From the NCBI GenBank assembly GCA_014155875.1, contig JACEFZ010022384.1:402501-466500 (forward strand): a stretch of 64,000 nucleotides of DNA. Direction: 5' to 3'. Position numbers and translations under genes: made by a program. Every line of letters starts with the position of its first letter. The first letter of the stretch is position 1. Below are positions 21,246 to 31,510 of the stretch, piece by piece. The stretch is from Cepaea nemoralis (Eukaryota; Mollusca; Gastropoda; Stylommatophora; Helicidae). The notes beneath the pieces were generated by a model. It searched no databases and had not been told where the DNA came from. It saw only the letters and a list, made by a program, of their open reading frames with translations.

Positions 21246-23577
21246 TTGCCATATAGTGAGTGCAGACAAGAATGACGTAATATGACGCCTCGACGCTAAA
21301 ATACGAGGAAAACTAAGGGACGCGTGGGAAACAACAAAAACGTCACATAACAATTAGCCCAACAACGGGAGACTTACGGGGACATTGGAATGAGAAGGCA
21401 GTGCAATTTGTGGATGTCACTAAATTGAACTAGGATATCTTCTTCTTCTTCTTTGCGTTCATCCGGAGTGATTTTTTCAGATGTGATTGCGGTGTGTCTG
21501 GTTAGGCACCTTCGGGTCGAAACCCTCAGGCCAACACATCCGACTTTTGCGTGCATTTTTGACCAGGTTAGCAATCCTGGGAGACTCTCACTTTTGTGGT
21601 ACTGTCCACCTCCCAGCTGGTAAAGTTGGAAGAGTCGGAGACTGCACGGTCATCCCTCAAATGAAGGCAGGGACAGTCCATAGCATTTTCCGCCATCCTG
21701 GGTGGCTTCCATAATTGCAGGGCCGGCACATAGCGCCCTGGTACTGGGCACACAGAGGGAATCGTCACGTCCTGCTCATGGCTGCTTTAATTCCTCACTT
21801 CAATGTATTGGGCATTTCGTTCACCCCGAGCCTTTCCCGCACAAACCAAGCTGGACTGCAGTCAGTATCCACTAAGCGAGTTTTTCGGACATGTGCTTGT
21901 CGTTGTGTCCGTCAGAGCTGTTCCAGACACGTCGGACATTCGGAAACTACCTAGTCAGAGCTGTTCCGAACAAGAGCGGCATTCGGAAACTAGGTAGTCA
22001 GAGCTGTTCCTAGCACAAGAGACAATCGGACGAGACAATTCACTCGGACGTAATTGCGTAGTGTCAATTTTTAGTTTGCCACCCGTAGGCCGACACTTCC
22101 GACTTCCGGCGGGCATTTTTTAATGAGGTTAGCCTTCCTCTGGTTTCGTAGCACGTAAGACTGTTGTGATGTCGCCAACATCTCAGCTGGTCAAGATAGA
22201 ACGATCAGCGACATCGAGGTCGGCCCTCAAGGGAAGGCAGGGGCAGACCTTGGGCATTCCCCTGCTATCCAAGGAGGCTTCCATAATTGCAGAGCCGGCA
22301 CATATTGCTCTGAGACTGGGCTCACCCGAGGAGTTGCCACGTCCTGCTCATGGCTGCTTTAGTTCCTCACTTCCATGTGTTGGGCAACCCGTTTGCCACT
22401 GATCGCTCAAACACACACCAGGAGCGGTCAGACTGCGAGCGACATCAACTCGGTAAGCTTTTTATTTTGACTTCAGACCACGCAATAGGTCCGCTCGCCG
22501 TGCGTTCCATTTTGCGTGATTGAGACGTTCTTCCACTTTTGTCTATACTCTGTGAGCTGGATACAGACAGTTTTCGTAGCCATTTCCTTCGACTGGGGCA
22601 CTTTTCTGACTTTTCGTACTCGCTCACCAGGTAGGCTACATGTGCTGCCGGCTCAGCACCTTACCTTCGTGCAGCAGTGGACGAGAAACGGCCTGGCCCT
22701 ATCATCCGGGAATCTCTCATATTCCCCAGCTGAGAGCCTTCGAACATGTAATAGAACTGGGCATGTAGCTTGCTCAGTATCACGCTTCTATTTTTCGGTA
22801 GGCGGGTATCGGCCTGGCTCTCAGATGTGAGGGTTTGTGGCTTAGAGGCGTTCAGCCACAGCCCTCGACAGGTAGCCTTAAGAGTTTTGTCCAGACCAAA
22901 AGCGTCTGCCTTCGTGCCTTCGTGCACCTTTTTAAACTTTTGACTGCTATCCTCAGTCACCTGCAGAGCAGCAGGTTGTGTCTCTCTTAGTCTGGTCCCT
23001 ATCCCATATGCTGTCCGATATGTAGTTTTTTCACCCATCGGTAAGCACATGGGGTCGATGGGACACGCAAGCTCCCCCACCACGGCAAGGTGGAGACACA
23101 TCGGGGGAGGAACTAGGATATGGTTAGTTGGCATTAAACCAGTGGCGGAATATCATTAACGGACAAGAAAGAGGGTTAGCAACATGATGCAGAATATTGC
23201 CACGAATAAATGAACCAACGGCGAGAGGAAATAGCGGTATTTTCCAGATCGGCAAGAAACGTAACCGATGGAGAGAGAGAAGGACCTTAGAGGACGTATA
23301 GCCTAATATGTAAACAGTTGATAATAACAAGGTTTGTGATCTTTCATAATTATTATAAGATGCAAATAAGACTTACTGCGGACCTGGTGGAACAGGCCCT
23401 GTAAGTGGCTCAATAATAAGTGTTTGACACATTAACCCTTGTATGCTGTAGAATATATTAAACGGCAGTTTTGCTTGCTTAACCTCAAAGAAGCCAATCT
23501 CGTCTATTTAGTTCATATTGCTGTTAGAGCTATTGGAGCGAGCTGGGAACACCTGTCAGCAGCAGTATGGCATCTAT
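21246..23577. mobile_element. 2.3-kb left-arm-only insertion of unknown type
   Basis: The right arm joins the two flanks directly (near 44,765-44,775: the words before 21,246 and after 23,577 are contiguous there). The ends share only CTAT or TCTAT, so the TSD is short or absent. Inside are two diverged copies (about 21,430-21,800 and 22,050-22,390) of a segment also present just outside at 20,810-21,120, recognised by ACATCCGACTT, GCCGGCACATA and GCTCATGGCTGCTTTA. A stretch resembling 28S rRNA lies at 22,841-22,880, and a short hairpin with GGCAAGGTGGAG near 23,080. No long reading frame or transposase was recognised. Confidence 0.6.
22841..22880 (+). other. 28S rRNA-like fragment
   Basis: CTTAGAGGCGTTCAGCCA is identical to the conserved 3' domain of eukaryotic 28S rRNA as I remember it, and GGTAGC follows at the expected distance after a diverged spacer. 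The surrounding sequence is not rRNA-like. Possible sources are a SINE with a 28S-derived segment (such SINEs are known, for example SINE28 in mosquitoes) or a retroposed rRNA scrap. Confidence 0.5.
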
Positions 23578-24238
23578 GTTGTACCAGCAAGCTTTTTCAT
23601 GATTATCATTCTTTGCCTTGCTCTTGGTCGATTTTTCTCAATCTGTGTCTTCCATGTCAGGCGACGAACAAAGGTGACTCCTAGATGGTTAGGAATTTCT
23701 TCAAGACGCAATATTTTCCATTCCATACTAGCTTATTTTCGATTTATTCGAGAGGGAGAGAACTTATGTTGTTTTCTCCTCACTTATCTTCACTAGCCAT
23801 ATTTTGACCCTGTCTCTAGCGCTTATGAAGCTTGCTGGTTTCTACTGTTAGTTGTACTAATATGTTATTCAGAAGTCCATATGCCTAGGTCATCTACATA
23901 GGAAGAAATGTGTATTCTGGCCGGAAAATTATGTGTAATGTCACATATATATTCTAACAATAATGTTGGTGAAAGAACTGACTGATCCATTTGCACATTT
24001 CCCACAAACCTGCAGTATTTTGCAATTTTACTTTCAGCCATTCCTTCTATACTTTATCAAAAGCTTTTTCTAAATCTATCCAAACAGTAAAAGTGTGCTT
24101 TTTTCTCTTTGAAGGCATCCTTTCTTTCCTGATCTATATAGAATACTAGCTGACCCGGCCCGGCTTCGCCCAGTCCTTGGTGGGGAGCATCTCATTTAAT
24201 TCATATAAGTAGTCATATAAGTTCCCGTTCCCGTTACC

Positions 24239-24241
24239 AAC

Positions 24242-24306
<65 letters not shown>

Positions 24307-24402
24307 GACCCGGCCCGGCATTGCCCAGCTCCTGGTGTGGAGCATCTCATTTAATTCATATAAGTAGTCATATAAGCTCACGTTCCCGTTCCCGACTATC
24401 TA

Positions 24403-24452
<50 letters not shown>

Positions 24453-24561
24453 AGTCTGTCTATCTGTCTGATCCGGCCCGGCTTCGCCCAGCCCCTGATG
24501 GGGAGCATCTCATTTAATTCATATGAGTAGTCATATAAGTTCCCGTTCCCGACTGACTGAC

Positions 24562-24643
<82 letters not shown>

Positions 24644-24645
24644 AT
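24239..24645. repeat. CTGT microsatellite in three blocks
   Basis: CTGT runs at about 24,239-24,308, 24,400-24,470 and 24,545-24,645, separated by two near-identical modules of about 95 bp containing GGAGCATCTCATTTAATTCA. The modules and tetranucleotide blocks form a higher-order tandem repeat. Confidence 0.92.
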
Positions 24646-24719
24646 CATTTATTGGTTGCAGTTAGAACAACCTTAGATAAACGAAGACCAACTTGGTAAT
24701 ATATTAACTTGGGTAAATG

Positions 24720-24905
24720 GAGCAGCGGCAGCAGCAGCAGAAGAAGAAGAAAAAGGAGGAGTAGGAGCTGGGAGGAGGAAGAGGGAGGAGGAGGGAGGAG
24801 GAGGAGAAAGAGAGAAGAGGAGGATGGAGGAGGGAGAGGGAGGAGGGGGAGGAGAAGAGGAAGAGGGTAGGAGGTGGAGGAGGGGAGAGGAGGAGGAGGA
24901 GGAAT
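24720..24905 (+). repeat. AGC/AGA/GGA-rich purine tract
   Basis: A short first purine-rich block, beginning with GCA repeats and passing into GAA and GGA units, about 400 bp before the larger tract at 25,330. Confidence 0.85.
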
Positions 24906-25329
24906 ATAACGCATATGCCTGTAGATTTAATAATGGCTGAGGTTGTTCCATGTCTTCTTAGAGTTGGCGACAGTGTAAAGAAATATAAAATCTTCAAACT
25001 TTCATACTAAAAAAATATGACAGTGGGCTGCGCTGGAATGAAAGGAAGACGTGTAAAAAATTTCATCTCAATGGGATGGGCCGTTCGCGAGCGCATTAGG
25101 GACATATAGACAGACAGACAGACGGACGGAGATCGCCTTTTATATATAAGATATACCCATCCATGTTGGGTTTTCCTCTTGTCCGCTTACTCGTTAGGCC
25201 TCCCTCCATATACATCTTTTCCAGACTCTACACGCCCAAAGTATTTCATTTCCCTCACTTTCGTTTGTCTTAATAACCACATTTCTTTGACAATGAATCC
25301 CTGTTGAACGGTTCAGTGTGTTCTCTATT

Positions 25330-27228
25330 TCGCCCATGCAGGAGGAGGAGAGGGAGGAGGAGGGAGGAGGAGGAGAGAGTAGGAGGAGGGAGGAGGCGGA
25401 GGGAGAAGGAAGAGGGAGGAGGAAGAGGGAGAAGGAGGAGGGAGAAGGAGGAGAAGGAGGGGGAGGAGGAGGAGGGAAGAGGAGGAGGGGAGGAGGAGGA
25501 GGGAGGAGGAGGAATGTGAAGGGAGGAGGAGGGAGGAGGTAGAGGGAGGAGGAGGAGGAGGGAGGCGGAGAGAGGAGGAGGGAGGAGGAGGAAGAGGGAG
25601 GAGGAGGAATGTGAAGGGAGGAGGGGGGAGGAGGTAGAGGGAGGAGGAGGAGGAGGAGGGAGGAGGAGGGATTAGGAGGAGGAGGGAGGAGTAGGGTGGA
25701 GGAGGAGGCGAGGAGGAGGGAGGAGGAAGAGGGAGGAGGAGGGAGAAGGAGGGAGGAGGAGAACGCAGGAGGAGAAGGGAGCAGGAGGAGGATAGGGAGG
25801 AGGAGGGAGAGGGAGGAGGAGGGAGGAGGAGGAGAGAGTAGGAGGAGGGAGGAGGCGGAGGGAGAAGGAAGAGGGAGGAGGCGGAGGGAGAAGGAGGAGG
25901 GAGAAGGAGGAGAAGGAAGAGGGAGGAGGAAGAGGGAGAAGGAGGAGGGAGAAGGAGGAGAAGGAGGGGGAGGAGGAGGAGGGAAGAGGAGGAGGGGAGG
26001 AGGAGGAGGGAGGAGGAGGAATGTGAAGGGAGGAGGAGGGAGGAGGTAGAGGGAAGAGGAGGAGGAGGGAGGCGGAGAGAGGAGGAGGGAGGAGGAGGAA
26101 GAGGGAGGAGGAGGAATGTGAAGGGAGGAGGGGGGAGGAGGTAGAGGGAGGAGGAGGGAGGAGGAGGAGGTAGAGGGAGGAGGAGGAGGAGGAGGAGGAG
26201 GAGGAGGAGGGAGGAGGCGGAGAGGGAGGAGGAGGAAGGAGGAGGGGGAGGAGGGAGGAGGAGGGAGGAAGAAGGAGGAGGATGGAGGAGGAGTGATGAG
26301 GAGGAGGAGGAGGAGGAGGAGGAGGGAGGAGGAGGAGGAAGAGGGAGGAGGAGGAATGTGAAGGGAGGAGGAGGGAGGAGGTAGAATGAGGAGGAGGAGG
26401 GAGGAGGAGGAGGAGGAGGAGGAGGAGGAAGGAGGAGGGGAGGAGGGAGGAGGAGGGAGGAAGAAGGAGGAGGAGGGATGAGGAGGAGGAGGGAGGAGGA
26501 GGAAGAGGGAGGAGGAGGAATGTGAAGGGAGGAGGAGGTAGAGGGAGGAGGAGGAGGGAGGAGGAGAAGGGAGGAGGAGGGATGAGGAGGAGGGAGGAGG
26601 AGGGATGAGGAGGAGGGAGGGGGAGGAATGTGAAGGGAGGAGGAGGGAGGAGGTAGAGGGAGGAGGAGGGAGGAGGAGGAGAGGGAGGAGGAGGAAGGAG
26701 GAGGAGGGAGAAGAAGGAAGGAGGAGGAGGAAGGAGGAGAGGAAGGAGGGAGAATGAGGAGGGGAGGAAGGAAAGAGAGGTGGAAGGGGAGGAGGAGGGA
26801 GGAGGAAAGAGGTAGGGGGAGGAGGAGGTAGAGGGAGGAGGAGGAGGAAGGAAAGGGAGGAGGAAGAGGAGGAGAAGGGAGGAGGAGGGTGGAGGGAGGA
26901 GGAGGAGGTAGGAGGTAGGAGGAGGAAGAGGGAAGAGGGAGAAGAAGGGAGAAGGAGGAGGGAGGATGATGAGGGAGAAGGAGGCAGGAGGAGGAGGAGG
27001 GAGGCAGGAGGAGGAGGGATGAGGAGGGAGAGGGAGGAGGAGGGAAGATGAGGGAGGAGGGGGGAGGAGGCGGAGGGAGTAGGAGGGAGGAGGATGGAGG
27101 AGAAGGGGAGAGGAAGAGGGAGAAGGAAGAGGGAGAAGGAGGAGGTAGGAGGGAGAGGGATGAGAGGGAGGAGGAAGAGGAGAAGGGTGGAGGGAGGAGG
27201 TAGAGGGAGGAGAAGAGAGGGGGAGAGA
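25330..27228 (+). repeat. 1.9-kb GGA-rich homopurine tract
   Basis: Almost pure A/G on the plus strand for about 1.9 kb with scattered single C or T. Higher-order repetition is visible: the block at 25,334-25,545 recurs at about 25,803-26,050, and the word GGAATGTGAAGGGAGGAGG recurs many times. The long serine/proline/leucine frame on the minus strand (684 codons) is an artefact of this composition. Such tracts can form triplex DNA and are prone to polymerase slippage and misassembly. Confidence 0.95.
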
Positions 27229-27736
27229 GTTCGCCATTCCGAATTCATACTCGTCTAGTTCTTCCCTTCTACACGACTGTAGATAACTTCCTTACACATA
27301 AAAAGATGAATTGTTATTGATATTGCCGTGGCATGGAGGAATATCAGCAGCAGAGTTGATTAAAAAAAACAAAGACTGAGATCTACAGAGAGCCATGAAC
27401 GCCTACGCCAGCCGGCACGGCACTTGATGATGATGATTGCCGTGTGACGATTCTGTGTAGTCACGTCATTTTCTTCCCTTTCCCTAGCGTTTTGGTTCGG
27501 GGATTCTTTCATCATCATCATCATATATTTACGTACGTATTTTGGGAGGGGGAGGAGGGAGGAGGAGGAAGAAGAAAAAAAAACTATGACAGTTGACAGC
27601 TCTGGAATGAAAGGAAGGCGTGTAGAAAATTTCATCTCAATCGGATTTCGGATTCGCGAACAAATAAAGGACATACATATTTACATACATACATATATAC
27701 ATACACATATACATACACTTTGTTTTATAGATATAG

Positions 27737-28396
27737 ATTTCATCCTCAGTGGATCTGCACTTAATGAGTCCCGCTTTGTGTGGAGTTAAGAGTTGGATTT
27801 CTTCCAAATACTATGTTATCTGCCATAAATAATGCGTTCCATTCATTTTCCTGCACAATTAAGTGGACTGATAGTGGACTGATAGTGGACTGATAGTGGA
27901 CTGATAGGTTGATAGCCATATAGTTTTTTTTCACGTTTTTACCTTTTTTTGGGGGACTGGTATTAGTAAAGCTTTCTTCCACGCCCGTGGGACTATTCCT
28001 CTCTTCCAGCTGTAATTTAAGACAGCTAGTAGCTTCTTATTTATCTTTAGTATCTAGTCCTATTAGAATTCATTAGTGATTCCGGATTCCACTGAAGTCG
28101 GAGAGTATCTGCCTGCACGGCGAGGAACCATCAGTCTACACACCATTAAGCCAGACATGGGACAATGGATACTCACGCAAACCTCAGTCCGGTATGACGT
28201 CACACTGATCTTGGACAACAGTATGTATCCATCCGACATACAGGACTTAAGCTGAAGTTCACAGCCAACAAACGCAAGCAAGCATTAGTGAATCCATCCT
28301 TTCCTGATGATTTCTTCTTTTTTAGGGTACACATTGTCTGGTACATTTCTTCCAGTTTTAATTTTGCCATCATATATTGTCCTGCTTTCTCTATAT
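27737..28396 (-). pseudogene. LINE-D reverse transcriptase start, left arm
   Basis: The minus strand reads LEEMYQTMCTLKKKKSSGKD (linker and first RT motif; in LINEs K.P.DGI), continuing after the SINE-B as TNEF. Further on, PLSVHLIVQENEWNALFMAD and RNPTLNSTQSGTH match the region before the catalytic core of this LINE type. It is interrupted by SINE-B at 28,084-28,282 and cut at 27,736 by the composite insertion. Mirror copy: 43,567-44,212. Confidence 0.75.
28084..28282 (+). mobile_element. SINE-B copy 2, truncated, left arm
   Basis: A 199-bp insertion with TSD CATTAGTGATTCC at 28,071-28,083 and CATTAGTGAATCC at 28,283-28,295. The sequence matches the 3' two thirds of SINE-B copy 1 (shared word AGCCAGACATGGGACAA) and ends in GCAAGCAAG. 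It is 5'-truncated, which fits target-primed retrotransposition. Mirror copy: 43,685-43,892 with the same TSD. Confidence 0.83.
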
Positions 28397-28398
28397 TA

Positions 28399-28638
28399 CG
28401 AGGGTAAGTTAATAAGTAAGTCACAAATGGCTGTAGAAAAATATGTAACTATGATAACAGCTTGAAACAGTTTATTTTTATACATACATTTTGTCCCTTT
28501 ATTTTTCAACATAACATTGATGCACTTATCCCATCGTTTTATCAGTCCTCCCAAACCAGCTCCATAGAACTGCGTGCTCTGTTTTCATTGATCTGCCATC
28601 CCACATAACTGTGTGACTTACTTATTGACTCGCCCTCG
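28399..28638. mobile_element. Mariner-derived MITE, left arm
   Basis: A 240-bp element between TA dinucleotides (28,397-28,398 and 28,639-28,640). The terminal inverted repeats are CGAGGGTAAGTTAATAAGTA and, from the other end, CGAGGGCGAGTCAATAAGTA. The interior includes a fragment of the 3' end of a mariner transposase gene in antisense. TA flanks and TIR type match the Tc1/mariner superfamily. Mirror copy: 43,317-43,566. Confidence 0.8.
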
Positions 28639-28642
28639 TATA

Positions 28643-28852
28643 TTTTTCTACCCAACTATGTACCCGCTTTACGAGAAATCGCTAGGGACTAAGTACACTT
28701 AAAATCACCTTGGCGGTAGACATTTCGCGAATGACGCAGAAGATGAATGCAAAGTGAAAACGTCGTTTAGAAAACAGAGCCGGCAGTTCTATGCAGCGGG
28801 TGTGGGAGGACTGATAAAACGATGGGATAAGTGCATCAGTTGTCAGTTGGGG
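28643..28852 (+). pseudogene. Mariner transposase C-terminal remnant, left arm
   Basis: The translation runs LGGRHFANDAEDECKVKTSF and RQFYAAGVGGLIKRWDKCI, the typical end of a mariner transposase. The catalytic aspartates are not present. It breaks off at about 28,852, where an unrelated short stretch and a C run lead into LINE-A. The mirror (42,998-43,314) keeps the terminal inverted repeat that is lost here. Confidence 0.78.
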
Positions 28853-28901
28853 TATCTTCTTTGCACTCCGAACTGGTCCATAGGTCCACAGCTCAGATCC
28901 T

Positions 28902-28902
<1 letters not shown>

Positions 28903-28939
<37 letters not shown>

Positions 28940-28940
28940 A
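28903..28940. repeat. Poly-C run at a deletion junction
   Basis: About 35 consecutive C bases. They sit where left-arm LINE-A loses its 3' end and the mariner remnant begins, exactly where the right arm has an extra 5.5 kb (37,522-42,990). The homopolymer may be a true junction or a sign of poor consensus. Confidence 0.85.
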
Positions 28941-31510
28941 GCACATACAAGATTTGCTCCCAATGTGTATCATCAATGCCTGTATCAATCATGTCCCGCT
29001 TACACACATCTTTGTATCGTGTTAGAGGCCGACCCTGAGATCTCCTACCCGTCTGTAATTCACCAAAAATGATGTCCTTTGGTATTTTTCCATCATCCAT
29101 CCTCCTAACGTGTCCTATCCATCTAAGTCTACGAAGACTGAGCATGGAATACACCGTCACACAACCTGATCTTTCCAATACTTCAGTATTTGTGATTTTG
29201 TCTTGCCACTTAATGCCAAGTATTTTTCGCAGACACCGCATATGAAAGATGTTTAAACGTTTCTCTTGGTGTGAGTAAGTTGTCCAGGTTTCACTACCAT
29301 AAAGAAGAGTATTAAGGACACAGGCTTGGTGGACGAGGACTTTTGTTTTGGCAGTGAGTTTCCTGTTCTCCCAGACTCTTTTTGCTAACATGTTCATTGT
29401 TGTTGCTGTCTCACCAATCCCGATGTTGATTTCCTGATCTAGGGATAATTTGCTATTCACCTCTTATCCTAGATATGTAAAATGGTCTACTATCTCCAAT
29501 TCGGCGTCATCAATAAATATTGATGGTACCCTATGTGCACATTGTGACATAATCTGTGTCTTCCTTTTGTTAATTGTTAAACCAAATCCAGAACTAGCAT
29601 TGGAGAATGCAGATAGTAGATGTTGTAATTCTTCCCCAGAGTGGGTCGTAATCGCAGCATCATCCGCAAAAAGCAACTCTCCGATTAGTACCCTCCTAAT
29701 TTTAGACTTGGCCTTCAATCTCTGAGCATTTATAGAGGCCGCCATCTGAGCGTGAATGAATGTATATACCGGCATCCTGATCACGAAAGGCATATTTCAG
29801 TAGAAGTGAAAAGTATATCCCAAAGAGGGTGGGGGATAGTACACAGCCTTGCTTAACTCCACTCTTGATTTCAAATTCTTCTGAAGTTGCACCATCAAAC
29901 TTGATAATACCCTTCCGATTCTACGATGGACAAAAGAGTTGGTGGACAGCCAATCTTCTTTAGTGCTTTCAACAGACCCTCACGACTGACCAAATCAAAT
30001 GCCTTTGTGAGGTCGACGAAGGCAATAAACAATGACGTATGATAACACACATCTAGCTTAAGAATGGAGGTGGAGGCGGTCAGTGCAGCTTCCCGCTGGA
30101 TAGAGAACACGATACATACACACATTGTGATTGTAACTGACTCAGAAAGCATGCTGAGGAGGGTGAGAACAGGCAAGCTTCGTGCAGAATGGCTTGCTTC
30201 GCTTCAGAGGTCACGGGTAGCAAGCATCACCTGGATCTTTTCTCCTGGGCATGCCGGTGTGCTGGGGAATGAACAGGCGGACAGATCGGCTGGCTTGGCA
30301 AAACTTGGTGGAGTATTGATGCATGACAAAAGAGACGTGGTTGCGGCCTTGTGGGAGCACGTGTACACCTCGGAGGCGCAAATGGATCATCATAGTCTGG
30401 TAAGAATGAGGCAGCGAGGTGTGACGAGGGGATCTAGCCGACGATCGACGCTCAGAGGAAAGGCGAGACGGACATATAATCAGATTGCTACTGGAACTAT
30501 TAGTGTTGGAACTCTTCGCTGGCTGCTGAGGATGGGGACGGAGCGCTTATGGGAATGTCCCGAATGCTGTGATGTCGGTTCCTAAATCAATCAAACAATC
30601 AATCAATAAACAATGGTTGATTTTGTTCCCGGCATTTTTCTTGCATTTGTCGCAATGGGAATATCATATCAATGGTAGACCGGTTCTGTCGAAAGCCGCA
30701 CTGTGATTCGGGGTAGACTTTATCTCCCAGGACTTGAAGTTTGCGCAGAACAATTCTGACAAATACTTTCCCAACAATATACAGAAGTGAGATACCCCTA
30801 TAGTTGTTACAGTCGCTCCGATCGCCCTTGTTCTTGTACAGCGTTATGATGCTTGAATCTTTGAAATCATGTGGGACTTGTCCTTCTCGCCAGCATGGCT
30901 CTATTAGCTGGTGGATCTGTAGAGTGAATGTGTCTTGCCCATTCCTGATTACCTCTATTGGAATCCCATCCTTACCTGGAGCCTTGCCTGATGCAAGTTC
31001 ATTTATAATACACTTAACTTCTGTTATGGTGGAAAGTGTGTCCAGGTGGTCAAGAGTTGGAGGGCCTCTATGGCGTTGAGGGCATCATCCACTAGCTTGG
31101 TCTCACTTGAGTAAAGCTCTAAATAGTGCTCTACCCATCTATCCATCTGCTGTTTCTTATCAGTGATGATTTCTCCAGTCAAGGTTTTCAGTGGTGCACT
31201 TTTTTGGTCATTGGACCATAGGCTTTCTTTATTCCTTCATACATGCTTCTGATGTTTCCCTTATCACTTGCGATTTGAATGGACTCACATAACTTGATCC
31301 AATAGTCATTCGCACACTGCCTGGCAGCCTTTTGCACATCCTTCATAGCATACTTCAGCTCACTCAGAGTGTTACGCGTTGTTCTTTCTTTGTTTCTTAA
31401 GAGAGATATCTTCTTTTTATCAATCAAGGGCTGCAGTATCTGGCTGTTTGCCGCAAACCAGTCCTGCCTCTTATGATCCACAGTGCCGTAAAACCCTAAC
31501 GCTGTTTTAT
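28941..31510 (-). pseudogene. LINE-A, left-arm copy
   Basis: A LINE reading on the minus strand. From its 5' side: GFYGTVDHKRQDWFAANSQ (linker, 31,500-31,400), ASGKAPGKDGIPIEVI-like RT start (about 31,000), FVDLTKAFDLVSREGLLKAL (about 30,010), LLFADDAAITTHSGEEL (FADD catalytic motif, about 29,690), KVLVHQACVLNTLLYGSETW, RCLRKILGIKWQDKI and GELQTGRRSQGRPLTRYKDV. The C-terminal zinc finger kept in the right arm is lost at the poly-C. Multiple frameshifts and a nested LINE-N fragment (30,035-30,604) disable it. The first 440 bp (31,061-31,510) have no mirror in the right arm. Confidence 0.82.
30035..30604 (+). mobile_element. 5'-truncated LINE-N insertion in LINE-A, left arm
   Basis: A 570-bp insertion flanked by AATAAACAATG at 30,024-30,034 and 30,605-30,615. 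It encodes the end of an RNase H domain (MEVEAVSAASRWIE, VTDSESMLRRV, TWIFSPGHAGVLGNEQADRS) and the family tail SSRRSTLRGKARRTYNQIAT through CPECCDVGS, nearly intact as a 173-codon frame. It ends in AATC repeats. The same insertion with the same TSD sits in the right arm (35,634-36,208), so it predates the inverted duplication. Confidence 0.88.

Larger units (their letters stand above)
20640..24135 (-). pseudogene. LINE-D reverse transcriptase 3' part and tail, left arm, interrupted
   Basis: On the minus strand, 24,135-23,578 and 21,245-20,640 mirror 44,213-45,362 of the right arm. The translation includes the reverse transcriptase end, e.g. LAGTT near 23,580 and, across the insertion, a basic tail at 20,985-20,800 (PKKSDVPAKKRKYYANK, SDERRGRIRRIKGRR). 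Frames are heavily broken. The 2.3-kb insertion at 21,246-23,577 splits it, and the 3.6-kb composite at 24,142-27,730 separates it from its upstream half at 27,737-28,396. Confidence 0.72.
24142..27730. mobile_element. 3.6-kb composite insertion, left arm only
   Basis: The right arm (about 44,200-44,225) has the unoccupied site. ATATAG flanks at 24,136-24,141 and 27,731-27,736 are a candidate 6-bp TSD. The insert starts ATACTAGCTGACCCGGCCC, a dispersed invertebrate repeat start, in three tandem modules each followed by CTGT repeats. It contains two versions of a terminal module with AATTTCATCTCAATSGGAT (about 25,050 and 27,625), one on each side of a long GGA-rich tract. It looks like two nested or tandem copies of one non-coding element with expanded simple repeats. 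Confidence 0.62.
1..31061 (+). repeat. Left arm of a giant imperfect inverted duplication
   Basis: This interval recurs in reverse complement and reverse order in 35,181-55,212. Matched pairs include 5,523-5,810 with 53,339-53,620, 9,640-10,717 with 47,600-48,690, 20,640-21,245 with 44,770-45,380, 23,578-24,135 with 44,213-44,770, 27,737-28,396 with 43,567-44,212 and 28,950-31,061 with 35,181-37,310. The non-repetitive matches differ by roughly a few percent by eye. The arm may continue past the left edge of the window. Homology stops at 31,061, inside LINE-A. The arm is about 11 kb longer than its partner because of several private insertions listed below. Confidence 0.9.

Noticed and set aside
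22841..22880. A real 28S rRNA gene fragment in an rDNA unit
   Set aside because: Only about 40 bp match; the flanks are unrelated to rRNA.
25194..27248. 684- and 521-codon serine/proline/leucine-rich minus-strand frames
   Set aside because: Low-complexity reading of the GGA homopurine tract.
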